From JBOHCT01 sp050699055 (lineage in GTDB: Bacteria; Actinomycetota; Actinomycetes; Streptosporangiales; JBOHCT01): a stretch of 13,706 bases of DNA. The notes beneath the pieces are model-generated. The model saw only the letters and a list, made by a program, of their open reading frames with translations, had not been told where the DNA came from and did no database searches. The stretch covers positions 1-13,706 of the forward strand of contig JBOHCT010000118.1 in assembly GCA_050699055.1 (NCBI GenBank). The letters are read 5' to 3'. This document shows, one piece after another, positions 5,646-13,163 of this stretch. Every line of letters starts with the position of its first letter. The stretch's first letter is position 1. A program made the translations under genes and the position numbers.

Positions 5646-6211
5646 CGAGACGCAAGCCCAGGCGTACGGACCGGCGCGAGCAGCTGGTGAAACGCGCGGA
5701 CGGCGAGGTCGTGGCACTGCCCGCCCTGCCGCAGGCGGTCGACCTGCCGGACCTGCCGGGTGCCCTGTGTATCGGGGTCGACCCGGAGGCGTGGTTCGCC
5801 GAGGACTCGGCCGCAGTGAGCGCCGCGAAGGCGATCTGCAGCCGCTGCCCGGTACGCCGCGAGTGCCTTGTGTGGGCGCTGGAGACCGGCGAACCGCACG
5901 GCGTCTGGGGCGGCCTGACCGAACAGGAGCGCGCCGAGCTGCGGATCGACAGGGGCACGAGACACGCGAAGGGAGCAAGACCGGTGGGGCGCGAGCTGCT
6001 GGACCTGACCGTGACCCGCAGGGGAGCCGTCGTCGCGGAGCTGACCGGCGAGGCCGATCCGAAGGATCCCGACGAGCTGCGTCGCCTGCTGCTGGCTGCG
6101 GTACGCCGCGACGGCCGCGACGCCTCGCAGGTCGCCGAGTACGAGCTGCAGGTCCGGTACGCGGGCGAACGCGGCCTGCTCACCACCTTCGTCGCGGCAG
6201 AGGAGGACTGA
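5642..6211 (+). CDS. WhiB-family transcriptional regulator with an extra C-terminal domain
   Basis: The product is 189 residues. ATG 5642 overlaps the previous stop (ATGA). The WhiB core is complete: Cys43 (ALCIGVDPEAWF), then Cys66, Cys69 and Cys75 in CSRCPVRREC, the four ligands for a 4Fe-4S cluster, followed by GVWGGLTEQER (87-97), the turn before the DNA-contact region. WhiB proteins usually end soon after this, at 80-130 residues. Here the frame continues for ~75 residues that look like a separate compact domain (LDLTVTRRGAVVAELTGEADP, two helices with DELRRLLLAAVRRDG, then YELQVRYAG). An in-frame GTG at codon 115 has its own Shine-Dalgarno, so that domain may also be made alone. WhiB proteins occur in several AICE regulatory regions. 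Confidence 0.85.
   Translation: MTRRKPRRTDRREQLVKRADGEVVALPALPQAVDLPDLPGALCIGVDPEAWFAEDSAAVSAAKAICSRCPVRRECLVWALETGEPHGVWGGLTEQERAELRIDRGTRHAKGARPVGRELLDLTVTRRGAVVAELTGEADPKDPDELRRLLLAAVRRDGRDASQVAEYELQVRYAGERGLLTTFVAAEED
5969..5986 (+). promoter_or_regulatory. Internal ribosome-binding site and GTG inside the WhiB gene
   Basis: AAGGGAG (5969-5975) precedes GTG 5984-5986 by 8 bases, in the same frame as WhiB, exactly where the WhiB homology has ended and the extra domain begins. Initiation here would give a 75-residue protein ending at 6211. Either two genes were fused by loss of a stop codon or the locus makes long and short products. Confidence 0.45.
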
Positions 6212-6213
6212 CC

Positions 6214-6432
6214 GTGCCCCGCAAGCCGACCAAGGACGAGCGGCGCCGGGCGTACTTCCTGGCCCGCATCGACGCCGCCGCGACCCCATTGCATCGCATG
6301 GCCGCCGCCCTGGACTACCTGCGCACCGTCGTGGCCCACGCGCCGGCCGAGGAGGCCCAGCGGGTGGCCGAGGACGTCGTCGCCTACCTGCTGCGGATCA
6401 TCCGGACCGTCCGCACGAAGGAACGCCAATGA
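6214..6432 (+). CDS. Small helical hypothetical protein, 72 residues
   Basis: GTG 6214 is two bases past the WhiB stop and uses the GGAGGA embedded in the WhiB end (6202-6207). The protein is basic at the start (PRKPTKDERRRAYFLARID) and continues as two helices, HRMAAALDYLRTVVAHAP and EEAQRVAEDVVAYLLRII. No family recognised. The stop overlaps the next start (AATGA). The position in a chain of overlapping genes supports a role in the element, probably in regulation or transfer. Confidence 0.7.
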   Translation: MPRKPTKDERRRAYFLARIDAAATPLHRMAAALDYLRTVVAHAPAEEAQRVAEDVVAYLLRIIRTVRTKERQ

Positions 6433-6848
6433 CAACACACAGTGACAGCGCAAACCGCACCGCAATCGCCGTTGCGCCTACCCGGCCCGAAGACGCGGGG
6501 GCATCGCGTACGCGCGCACGAGGCATCGCTCGCCGCATCACGCAGCGTGTACGAGCTGTGGTGGCGCACTGGGTCGCGCAGGCCCGAGCCACCGCGGGGC
6601 AGTGGCCGCGCGACAGCTCGATCTGGGCGGCGTCGCCCGCCTCCCCGGTGGAGCTGCGGGCCTACATCCACTCCTCGGCCTGGGTGCCCGGCGACGCTCC
6701 GATCTTGGAGCTGGCCGGCCGCGTCTACGGCTACGTCGTGGCGCTGCCGGCGTCGCTGGCGCTGTACGCGGCGGCGTGGCTGCTGCAGCGCCCGGGCCGG
6801 TTCCTGCTCGCCGCTGTGGTCGGTCTGGTCGTCTGGCTGACCGCCTGA
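6429..6848 (+). CDS. Small membrane protein with two C-terminal transmembrane segments
   Basis: The product is 139 residues. ATG 6429 overlaps the previous stop, with GAAGGAA just upstream. The first ~95 residues are soluble and Arg/Ala-rich; the end has two hydrophobic helices, about residues 98-119 (VYGYVVALPASLALYAAAWLL) and 123-138 (RFLLAAVVGLVVWLTA). No named family recognised. Small membrane proteins next to traB are typical of actinomycete conjugative elements (Spd proteins), where they are thought to assist the spread of DNA between hyphal compartments; that role is inferred here from position and topology only. Confidence 0.7.
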   Translation: MTTHSDSANRTAIAVAPTRPEDAGASRTRARGIARRITQRVRAVVAHWVAQARATAGQWPRDSSIWAASPASPVELRAYIHSSAWVPGDAPILELAGRVYGYVVALPASLALYAAAWLLQRPGRFLLAAVVGLVVWLTA

Positions 6849-6864
6849 TGCGAAGGAGACGCAG

Positions 6865-7293
6865 ATGGGTGCCGTGAGTATCGCCACCGCCGTCATCGCG
6901 CTCGCGATCGCTGGCGTGCTGGCGTGGAAACGCAAGATGCCCAAGGCCACCGCCCTGCTGACACTCATCGCTGGCGCCGGGATCACCGGTGGGACGGCGG
7001 GCAGGCTGCTGCATCAAGGCCTGGCGTGGTCGTCCGACATGGTCGGCAGCCTTACGTCGGCGGCGTTCGGCACTGCCGTGCCGTCGGTGCTGGCCGTGGT
7101 CGCCCTTGTTGTCTACGTCCACGACATGTGGCCGAAACACAAAGCCAACCACAGCACCGCCGTCGTCGGCCTGGTGCTGCCGCTGCTGGTCACCGCCCTC
7201 GGCGGCGCGGCCGGCTCGCTCGCCGCGCAGGCCATCGACATGGTCGGCGCCGCCGCCGGCCAGGCCTTCCACGCGCTGTTGGGGAGCGGATGA
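6865..7293 (+). CDS. Small polytopic membrane protein, Spd-like by context
   Basis: The product is 142 residues from ATG 6865, with GAAGGAGA at 6851-6858. About four hydrophobic segments are visible: residues 3-21, 28-47, 70-87 and 97-122, with short basic loops (WKRKMPK, MWPKHKANH). There is no signal peptide cleavage site. The pattern recalls spread (Spd) proteins of actinomycete plasmids and AICEs, but no diagnostic motif fixes this. The stop overlaps the start of the next gene (ATGA). Confidence 0.7.
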   Translation: MGAVSIATAVIALAIAGVLAWKRKMPKATALLTLIAGAGITGGTAGRLLHQGLAWSSDMVGSLTSAAFGTAVPSVLAVVALVVYVHDMWPKHKANHSTAVVGLVLPLLVTALGGAAGSLAAQAIDMVGAAAGQAFHALLGSG

Positions 7294-8198
7294 TGTTGCT
7301 GCTGTTCTCGATGTGCCTGGCGTGGGCGCTGGTCGGCGCCGCACGCCAGGTCACTGCCGACACCCGCGTCGGCCTGGCTTCGGTACGCGACCAGGCCCGT
7401 ACGGCCACCGCGGCTCGGGTCGCCCGGACGCGACGGACGTACGGGTGGAGCTCGCCCGCCCGGTGGGCGCTGGAGGCCGGCGTCGCAGGGGTCGCCGTGA
7501 CCCGTACGTCGGTACGTGGCGTACGTCGCGTGAGCCGGGCCGCCCGGACGGGCTGGACCGCCGGATGGGCTGAGGGCAAGACAAGGCACGCCGCGTACGT
7601 GGCCCGCCGCGCCGCCCGTACGGGTGCCGACGAGCCCTCGGCGCCGGCCGCCCGGCAGGCCACCCCCGACCGTACGGGCGGCGGCGCGCGAGCGCCCGTC
7701 TGCCCAGAATGCGGCGAGCCGACCGTCGATCGTCCGCCGACGTCGTGGCTGGCGGCCTGGGGGCCGCCGCCGGAGCATTCCCACACCGACGGACAACCCC
7801 TGTGCCCGGTCATCGGCGACGGCGGCTACCGACCCGCAGACCCGCTCCCCGGCCGACCGGCCGAGGAACCCACACAAGAACAAGAAGGAGGAGGTCCGTC
7901 CATGACCAGCCCAAACGGTGAGGCTGTGAACATCGCGACAGTCCGCGAGACGCTGCAGGCGATCGTGCAGACCGCGGAGCAGGCCAGCTCCGTGATCGAC
8001 AATCTGTCCGCGTCGCTGTCCGGCGCCGATATCGACCCCCAGACCCTCGGCGAGGTGTCGGAGATCCTCGACGCCGCCGCCGCGCTGAAGGCCGCCGCCA
8101 CCCAGGCGCTGCAGGGCCTCGACACGCGGCACGCGGCCATGGAGGAGGCGGTCAACGCCACCCCGCACGCGGCCAAGACCGACTTCTACCGCCACTGA
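7290..8198 (+). CDS. Membrane-anchored Arg-rich protein with possible zinc site, fused in frame to a helical module
   Basis: The continuous frame is 302 residues from ATG 7290; a second ATG at 7293 has better spacing to GGGGAG. Residues 1-18 are an N-terminal membrane anchor. Residues 20-130 are Arg/Ala/Thr-rich helix with many RT repeats. Cys138, Cys141 (CPEC), His163/His165 and Cys172 could bind one zinc ion. A Pro/Glu-rich tail leads to Met205, which has a very strong ribosome-binding site of its own and starts a 98-residue module. I suspect two genes that now share one open frame. Function unknown. The position just before traB suggests a transfer role, perhaps a membrane partner of TraB. 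CGTACG words are very frequent here. Confidence 0.65.
   Translation: MMLLLFSMCLAWALVGAARQVTADTRVGLASVRDQARTATAARVARTRRTYGWSSPARWALEAGVAGVAVTRTSVRGVRRVSRAARTGWTAGWAEGKTRHAAYVARRAARTGADEPSAPAARQATPDRTGGGARAPVCPECGEPTVDRPPTSWLAAWGPPPEHSHTDGQPLCPVIGDGGYRPADPLPGRPAEEPTQEQEGGGPSMTSPNGEAVNIATVRETLQAIVQTAEQASSVIDNLSASLSGADIDPQTLGEVSEILDAAAALKAAATQALQGLDTRHAAMEEAVNATPHAAKTDFYRH
7902..8198 (+). CDS. Helical module protein, 98 residues, with its own ribosome-binding site
   Basis: ATG 7902 is preceded by AAGGAGGAGG (7885-7894) with 7-nt spacing, the strongest Shine-Dalgarno in the window, so independent translation is likely even though the upstream frame is open. The protein is acidic and all-helical: VRETLQAIVQTAEQASSVID, LSGADIDPQTLGEVSEILDA, a long Ala-rich helix, then GLDTRHAAMEEAVNATPHAA and the end DFYRH. 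The layout suggests a small coiled-coil or four-helix protein. A diverged copy, about half identical over 83 aligned residues, forms the C-terminus of the 597-residue protein at 11370-13163. No known family recognised. Confidence 0.6.
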   Translation: MTSPNGEAVNIATVRETLQAIVQTAEQASSVIDNLSASLSGADIDPQTLGEVSEILDAAAALKAAATQALQGLDTRHAAMEEAVNATPHAAKTDFYRH

Positions 8199-8206
8199 AC
8201 CCGTAC

Positions 8207-8237
8207 GGGGCCGGGCCGCTGCGTACGGCCCGGCCCC
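8207..8237. terminator. Perfect 12-bp GC hairpin just upstream of traB
   Basis: GGGGCCGGGCCG (8207-8218) pairs with CGGCCCGGCCCC (8226-8237) around a 7-nt loop, filling most of the 63-base gap between the helical module gene and the translocase. It could terminate or attenuate transcription before traB, or be part of a cis-acting transfer site. No T tract follows. Confidence 0.5.
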
Positions 8238-8261
8238 CAAACGGGCGTCCGGAGGTGCGCC

Positions 8262-10169
8262 GTGAGGAAGAGCAAGGGTCGGTCGCTGCGTACGCATGGG
8301 CCGAGTCGACATACGTCCGTACGGACAGTCGTCCGCCCATATGCGGACGGTCGTACGGACGACGGGACGGTTGTCCTTCTCGACACCGGTCGCCGGTCGC
8401 GGCGTGGAGCGGCGGCGCTGCGGACCGGGAGGCGGGCGGGGTGGAAGTTCCGCCGGCAGCTCGCCCCGCTGGTCGTGATCTGCCTGCTGTGGGCCGCGGG
8501 CGCGATCGTCCACCACGCTGCCCACGGGGCATGGCTCGTGCTCGTGCTCGGGGTGTTGGCGGTCGCCGGGGCGTGGCTGTTCTCCCGCCGGTGGCTGGAC
8601 CGCGCCATCGAACAGGCCTACGCCGCCGGATGCCTGGCCGCTGCGGCCGCGTGGCTCGCGGCAGCCGCCACGGTCGGTGTCGGCAAGCCGATGCCTGCAC
8701 TGCTGTGGGGCGGCGGATCGTTGCTGGCACTGCCGTGGTGGCGGCACCACCGGCTGCGGCTCTCCCCGCGCCTCGACGTCGACACCTCGCTCGAGGACGT
8801 GTGGGCCGAACGGGTCGCCGCCCCGGGCAAGGTGCTGCCCGGCTCCCGGTTGTCGGGCATCGAGACCACGCGGAACGGCTGGACCGCCACCATCCGGCTC
8901 GCCCCGGGCGAGCGGTCCACCAACGACGCGATCGCCGCCACCCCGAAGATCGCCAGCGCCTTCGAGAAACCGGCCCCGTCCGTGGTCATCGAGCCGACCG
9001 CGGACGGGGTGGCCTCCCACGCCCGGCTGCTGGTGCTTCGCCGCAACCCCCTGGCGGACATTCAGGCCTGGACCGGCCCGTCCCTCGATCCCGCGACCGG
9101 GCTGGCGCCGGTCGGGGCCTACGCCGACGGCGGCACCACCCTCTTTCGCTTCTACACGCCCGGCTCCGGCGTCGCGCACACCCTGGTCGCCGGCGCGCCC
9201 GGCAGCGGCAAGTCGCGATTCCTCGACCTGCTACTCGCCGAGGCCAGCCACTCCGGGCTCGTCGTACCCTGGCTGATCGACCCGCAGCACGGGCAGTCCC
9301 TGCCCCGATGGGTCGACCACGTCGACTGGGCCGCCCTCGACCACCACGCCGCCCTGCGAATGCTGCGAACCGCCCAGCGAATCATGCACGCCCGGTCCCG
9401 CCACCTCGCCCGGGTCGAGTGGACCGACGAGGCCGGACGGACCCTTCGCGGCAAGGAGTCCTTCGACCCCAGCCCTGAGCTGCCGCTGCTGCTGCTCGTC
9501 ATCGACGAGGCCCACGAGATCCTCAAAGACGACAAGGCCGTCGCCATCATCGAGGACATCGGCAAGATGGGTCGCAAGACCGGCGTCGGCGTCGTCCTGG
9601 TCACCCAGCTGCCGTCGATCACCGAGCTCGGCGGGTCAATGACCATCCGGTCGATGGTGTCGTCCGGCAACGTCGTTGTGTTCCGCACCGCCGATCGGGT
9701 CACCTCCGGGATGGCATTCTCCGGGGCGCTGCCCGTCGACCCATCCGCCCTGCCGCGAGAGTTCCCCGGCGGCAAGCCCACCAGTGGGTTGGGGTACGTC
9801 CTCGGCCCATCCGCGCGACCTACACCGATGCGCGCGTACCTCGTCGAGGACCCCTACCACTGGGCAGCCACCGCGCCTGCCCTCCCCCTCGACCCTGCGT
9901 CGGTTGAGGCGGCGGGAGAGGAGTGCGCGACCCGCCACGACCCAACGGCTTCCGAGCCTGCCGAGGAGTCACTACGTCCGCGGCGCCGTAGCGTCGCCGA
10001 CGCGGTCCTCGACGCCCTCACCGGCGGGGAAGAGGTGACCCGCGACGAGATCATCGCCGCCTCCGGCAAGAGCCCTCGGGCTGTCGACTACGCCCTGATC
10101 GCCCTCGTCGACGCTGGGCGGGTCGTCCGTACCGCCCACGGCCGCTACCAGATCGGCCCCGACGCGTGA
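8262..10169 (+). CDS. traB: TraB/FtsK/SpoIIIE-family DNA translocase (conjugal transfer)
   Basis: The product is 635 residues from GTG 8262, with GGAGG at 8251-8255. An Arg-rich N-terminus (1-65) is followed by four hydrophobic segments (about 67-83, 90-107, 117-139, 145-160). The motor has Walker A GAPGSGKS at 311-318 and Walker B LLLLVIDEAHE with Asp415-Glu416, then GRKTGVGVVLVTQ, typical of FtsK-type ATPases. The last 60 residues form a winged helix (TRDEIIAASGKSPRAVDYALI) comparable to the FtsK gamma / TraB DNA-recognition domain. Such proteins form hexameric pores and pump double-stranded DNA between mycelia. The gene is apparently intact, and its stop overlaps the next start (GTGA). The first ~35 codons are unusual: they are written in stacked palindromes (8314-8363). 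Confidence 0.92.
   Translation: MRKSKGRSLRTHGPSRHTSVRTVVRPYADGRTDDGTVVLLDTGRRSRRGAAALRTGRRAGWKFRRQLAPLVVICLLWAAGAIVHHAAHGAWLVLVLGVLAVAGAWLFSRRWLDRAIEQAYAAGCLAAAAAWLAAAATVGVGKPMPALLWGGGSLLALPWWRHHRLRLSPRLDVDTSLEDVWAERVAAPGKVLPGSRLSGIETTRNGWTATIRLAPGERSTNDAIAATPKIASAFEKPAPSVVIEPTADGVASHARLLVLRRNPLADIQAWTGPSLDPATGLAPVGAYADGGTTLFRFYTPGSGVAHTLVAGAPGSGKSRFLDLLLAEASHSGLVVPWLIDPQHGQSLPRWVDHVDWAALDHHAALRMLRTAQRIMHARSRHLARVEWTDEAGRTLRGKESFDPSPELPLLLLVIDEAHEILKDDKAVAIIEDIGKMGRKTGVGVVLVTQLPSITELGGSMTIRSMVSSGNVVVFRTADRVTSGMAFSGALPVDPSALPREFPGGKPTSGLGYVLGPSARPTPMRAYLVEDPYHWAATAPALPLDPASVEAAGEECATRHDPTASEPAEESLRPRRRSVADAVLDALTGGEEVTRDEIIAASGKSPRAVDYALIALVDAGRVVRTAHGRYQIGPDA
8314..8363. repeat. Stacked palindromes in the first codons of traB
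   Basis: GTCCGTACGGAC (8315-8326) is a perfect 12-bp palindrome. GTCCGC (8331-8336) and GCGGAC (8343-8348) flank a CCATAT spacer. GTCGT (8350-8354) and ACGAC (8359-8363) flank ACGG. The whole block is also one larger inverted repeat: CGTCCGTACG (8314-8323) with CGTACGGACG (8352-8361), and CGTCCG (8330-8335) with CGGACG (8344-8349). This is a candidate cis-acting recognition site. Confidence 0.6.
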
Positions 10170-11005
10170 CAGCAGACATGACCACGCCGAGGGAGCTGGG
10201 CCGGGCGGGGCGTTTCCGGCACGCTCGGGTGGCCGTGCCTGCCGAGTCCGCTCGGCTCGCCTGGACCGGCCGGTGGATCAACCGGTGCGTGTGGACCGTC
10301 GCCATCGTCGTCATGGTGTTCTCCGCCGGCACCGTCTACCAGCTGCTCCGCGGCCACGGCGTCCCACCGGCGATGGCGTGGATGCTCGCACCCGCCGTGG
10401 ACCTCGCCCTGTGCGCGGCGCTCATCGGCGACCGAGCCCTCCACCGCCACGGCGTGCGCGTCGGCTGGGGCACGACCCTGCGGTGGACCAGCGCGCTCAC
10501 CACCCTGTCGCTGAACATCGCCGGACCCGCGACGCAGCCTCGTGGACCGGACATCGGCGGCGTGCTCATCCACGCCGTCGCCCCCGTCCTGCTCATCGTC
10601 CTCACCGAGGCCAGCCAGGCCTACCAGCTCGCCTTCGCCCACCTGACCACGGCCACCCGCCCGGACACCGGCCTGCTGGAATCATCCACAGCCCATACTG
10701 GGACATCGACCTCCCCGACGCAGAGCGTCCCGGCCCGCCGGTCCCGACCGGCTCACTCGGGCCGGCCACACACAGCAGACCGTGAACGCGTCGCAGCCGC
10801 GCTCACCGACGAAATACGCCACGACCCCGACTGGCGACCCGACTACCCGGCCCTCATGGCCAGGACCGGCATGAGTCGCTCGTGGTGCGAGAAACGCGTC
10901 GTCGAGGCCCGTCGTCGCGTCCGCGCGGCCGAGCCCTCGCCCCCACGGGCGCTGGCGCTGCGCGTGATACCTCCGCCCACCGACGACAAAGGAGAGACGA
11001 CATGA
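10166..11005 (+). CDS. DUF2637 membrane protein with C-terminal HTH (Spd-type)
   Basis: The product is 279 residues. GTG 10166 overlaps the traB stop (GTGA); ATG 10178 is an alternative. Residues ~36-160 match the DUF2637 layout: helix 1 (CVWTVAIVVMVFSAGTVYQLL), the MAWMLAPAVDLALCAALIG segment, a third helix after RWTSALTTLSLNIAGP, and a fourth (HAVAPVLLIVLTEASQAYQL). A Ser/Thr/Pro linker leads to a helical DNA-binding-like region at 205-251 (DYPALMARTGMSRSWCEKRV), found at the end of many such proteins. DUF2637 genes are regular neighbours of traB in actinomycete plasmids and AICEs and are grouped with spread proteins. The biochemical role is not known. Confidence 0.8.
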   Translation: MTADMTTPRELGRAGRFRHARVAVPAESARLAWTGRWINRCVWTVAIVVMVFSAGTVYQLLRGHGVPPAMAWMLAPAVDLALCAALIGDRALHRHGVRVGWGTTLRWTSALTTLSLNIAGPATQPRGPDIGGVLIHAVAPVLLIVLTEASQAYQLAFAHLTTATRPDTGLLESSTAHTGTSTSPTQSVPARRSRPAHSGRPHTADRERVAAALTDEIRHDPDWRPDYPALMARTGMSRSWCEKRVVEARRRVRAAEPSPPRALALRVIPPPTDDKGETT

Positions 11006-11373
11006 CAAACGACATCACGCTCCTCGCCGAGGTCGCGCGCGACCTGAGTCGCGCGGAGGCGACCATCGACCGGCTGGTCGCTTCCGACAACGAAGAGATC
11101 TCCTACGCCGCGACCACTACCGCGCTGCACCTGCACGTCGCCCAAGCCGAGCTTCACGCGCTGGCACCCTCAACCTCGACTCCACCGACGGACGGGGTCG
11201 GTACCACGCCAGACGACCTCCCCGTGGCCGAGGTCACTCAAGCGCTCGCCCGTGCCGCCGCCTCCCTGAACGAGCACCTCACGTCGTTGCCGGCCGAACA
11301 AAGACTGGCCGCCGCCCGCATCGCCCTCCACGCGGCCGTGGCCGCAGACGCCCTCCGAGGCGTGCCGACGTGA
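11002..11373 (+). CDS. Helical hypothetical protein, 123 residues
   Basis: ATG 11002 overlaps the preceding stop (ATGA) and has AAGGAGAG at 10989-10996. The protein is entirely alpha-helical by composition: LLAEVARDLSRAEATIDRLV, TTALHLHVAQAELHAL, a Thr/Pro linker, then EVTQALARAAASLNEHLT and RLAAARIALHAAVAADALRG. No family recognised and no membrane segment. The stop overlaps the following start (GTGA). With its large neighbour it forms the distal, traB-linked part of the operon; similar helical proteins of unknown function follow traB in many actinomycete elements. Confidence 0.7.
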   Translation: MTNDITLLAEVARDLSRAEATIDRLVASDNEEISYAATTTALHLHVAQAELHALAPSTSTPPTDGVGTTPDDLPVAEVTQALARAAASLNEHLTSLPAEQRLAAARIALHAAVAADALRGVPT

Positions 11374-13163
11374 CCACCCACCGCGACCTCTTCACGGAGG
11401 CAGAGGCACACCTCGCCCGCGCGACCGCGCTCACGTCGCAGCGCCACAAGCTGCCTGACGCCGAGGCCGCGGCCGCATTCCACCAGCACGACCGCCTCAC
11501 CGCTGCCCTGGCTCGCCACCTCGAGTACCTGCACGGCCGAGCGGTCGGCGACCTGGGCCTCCGATTCCGCGGCACCAATCTCCCTGCCCGCGACAGCGCC
11601 ACGAACAACCTCATCGTCGCGCTCCGCCCGGACGACAGCCGAGACGAAGATGACTCGGGACCTGCTGGGCGGTCAAATCTCGCCGCCGCTCTCGCGGGAG
11701 CCGCGGACGCGATCCGTCTGGCCACCGACGTTCTCGCTACCCACCGCGGCCCAGACCATGAGGCCCGCACTCCCGACGCACACCTCCTTGATGACCTGGA
11801 GGCGCGCTGGGGCGTCACCGTACGAGCGGCGGACCTCGCCTACACCGCCGCAATGGCCCGTGCGCGGCTGATCAGCTGCCTGCCACCCGAGCAGCACCCC
11901 CGCCACGCGGCCGACGTGGTCTCCGGTACCAAGATGATGGCCGCCGCACGCGGCGCGCTCACCACCGCCGGCGCCACCGGCCCCGGTTCCAAGGCCATCG
12001 CTGAGCTGCCCCCCTTTGCCGCACCCCTGCCTCAGACCAACCCGTTGGCCTCGACGGCCACGGCCCTTCAGTACGCCCGCGCCGAGGCCCACCGGCTCGG
12101 CAGTGATCGGCGGCTCGGCGCGGCCTCGTTGCGCGACGTGGCCCTGCTCGCGCTGTCCCTCGCCCAGCACACCGACGCGATCACCCGCGCCGCCACCGCC
12201 CGCGCCGCCGACCTCCGTCCCGGCGACCGCGCCGACACCCCCGCGGACGCCCTCCACCCGGCCGCCGGCGCCGCCCGCGACCTCGCCCGCCGCTGGCGGA
12301 CGCTGTACGAACAGCTACGCCACCTGCGCAGCCCCGACCCACCACAACCCGGCCTCGCCCACGCGGCCCTCGCCGTACGGGCCGGCCTGGAAGCTCGCAC
12401 CCGCCGCGACAGCCGATGGGCCACCCCTGCCGAAATGCACCCCACCCCTACAGCTATGGCCGATCTCCTCACCGGCATCCGCCTCATCGCCCTCCCCCTC
12501 GACGAACTCGCCGCAGCAGGTGAGCACGCCCTCACCCACCTCCAGCGCCGCGGTCAGCTGTACATCAACGCCGCCGCCCTTCCCACCGACCCCAAGCTGC
12601 ACCACGCCCAGGCGACCGGCCGCTACATTCCCGTCCCGAAGCAAATGGCCGAGAGTCTGGCTGACGGGTGGAGAGAAGTCGGGAACGCAAGCAGCGACCT
12701 CACCGCAGCGCTTGCCGCCTCGAGCGACCTTGTAGGCTGCCACCCCCGCCATGCTGCCGCCATCTCCACAGTCAAGGTCCCACAGAATGCAGTACCTGCG
12801 GAAGATGGGCTCACAAAGGTTCCCGGTGCCACGAAAATTCTCGGGCCTGTCGCGATAGAGTTGGCCGCTCGCCACAAGACGCCATCCGACACGCCCTGCG
12901 AGGCCACCACCATCACGTCCACCCGTCAGACCCTGGAGTCGATTGCCTCAACGGCGCAGCGGGCATTCTCGGTGATCGATACCCTGTTCGAGTCGCTGGA
13001 AGGGATGGACCTCGATCGCCAGTCGCTGGCGGACACCGCAGAGATCATCGAGGTGGCGAGCGCCCTGCGAGCTGCGGCAGTCCAAGCGCTGACTGGCCTG
13101 GATAACCGGCATTCTGCGGTCGAGGAAATGGTCAACGCAGCATCTCATCCTGCCGAGAGTTAA
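11370..13163 (+). CDS. Large helical protein with a C-terminal copy of the 98-residue module
   Basis: The product is 597 residues from GTG 11370, overlapping the upstream stop. Residues 1-455 are Ala/Arg/His-rich helices with no recognised family; recurring patterns (AALAGAADAIRLATDVLATH, RDVALLALSLAQHTDAITRA, RDLARRWRTLYEQLRHL) suggest repeated antiparallel helices. Residues ~456-510 look like a disordered linker with less biased codon use than the rest. Residues 515-597 are clearly related to the module at 7902-8198: IDTLFESLEG-x-DLD, AAAVQALTGLDNRHS, VEEMVNAASH. The module has no start codon or ribosome-binding site of its own here. Just after the stop, the expected ending (NFYRR) is present one frame over, so the tail was shortened by a frameshift. 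Function unknown. Confidence 0.7.
   Translation: MTTHRDLFTEAEAHLARATALTSQRHKLPDAEAAAAFHQHDRLTAALARHLEYLHGRAVGDLGLRFRGTNLPARDSATNNLIVALRPDDSRDEDDSGPAGRSNLAAALAGAADAIRLATDVLATHRGPDHEARTPDAHLLDDLEARWGVTVRAADLAYTAAMARARLISCLPPEQHPRHAADVVSGTKMMAAARGALTTAGATGPGSKAIAELPPFAAPLPQTNPLASTATALQYARAEAHRLGSDRRLGAASLRDVALLALSLAQHTDAITRAATARAADLRPGDRADTPADALHPAAGAARDLARRWRTLYEQLRHLRSPDPPQPGLAHAALAVRAGLEARTRRDSRWATPAEMHPTPTAMADLLTGIRLIALPLDELAAAGEHALTHLQRRGQLYINAAALPTDPKLHHAQATGRYIPVPKQMAESLADGWREVGNASSDLTAALAASSDLVGCHPRHAAAISTVKVPQNAVPAEDGLTKVPGATKILGPVAIELAARHKTPSDTPCEATTITSTRQTLESIASTAQRAFSVIDTLFESLEGMDLDRQSLADTAEIIEVASALRAAAVQALTGLDNRHSAVEEMVNAASHPAES

Noticed and set aside
7113..9179. A 688-codon open frame on the minus strand
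   Set aside because: It is the mirror of the membrane-protein, module and traB genes; its translation is Gly/Arg/Pro-rich without motifs, as usual for antisense frames in high-GC DNA.
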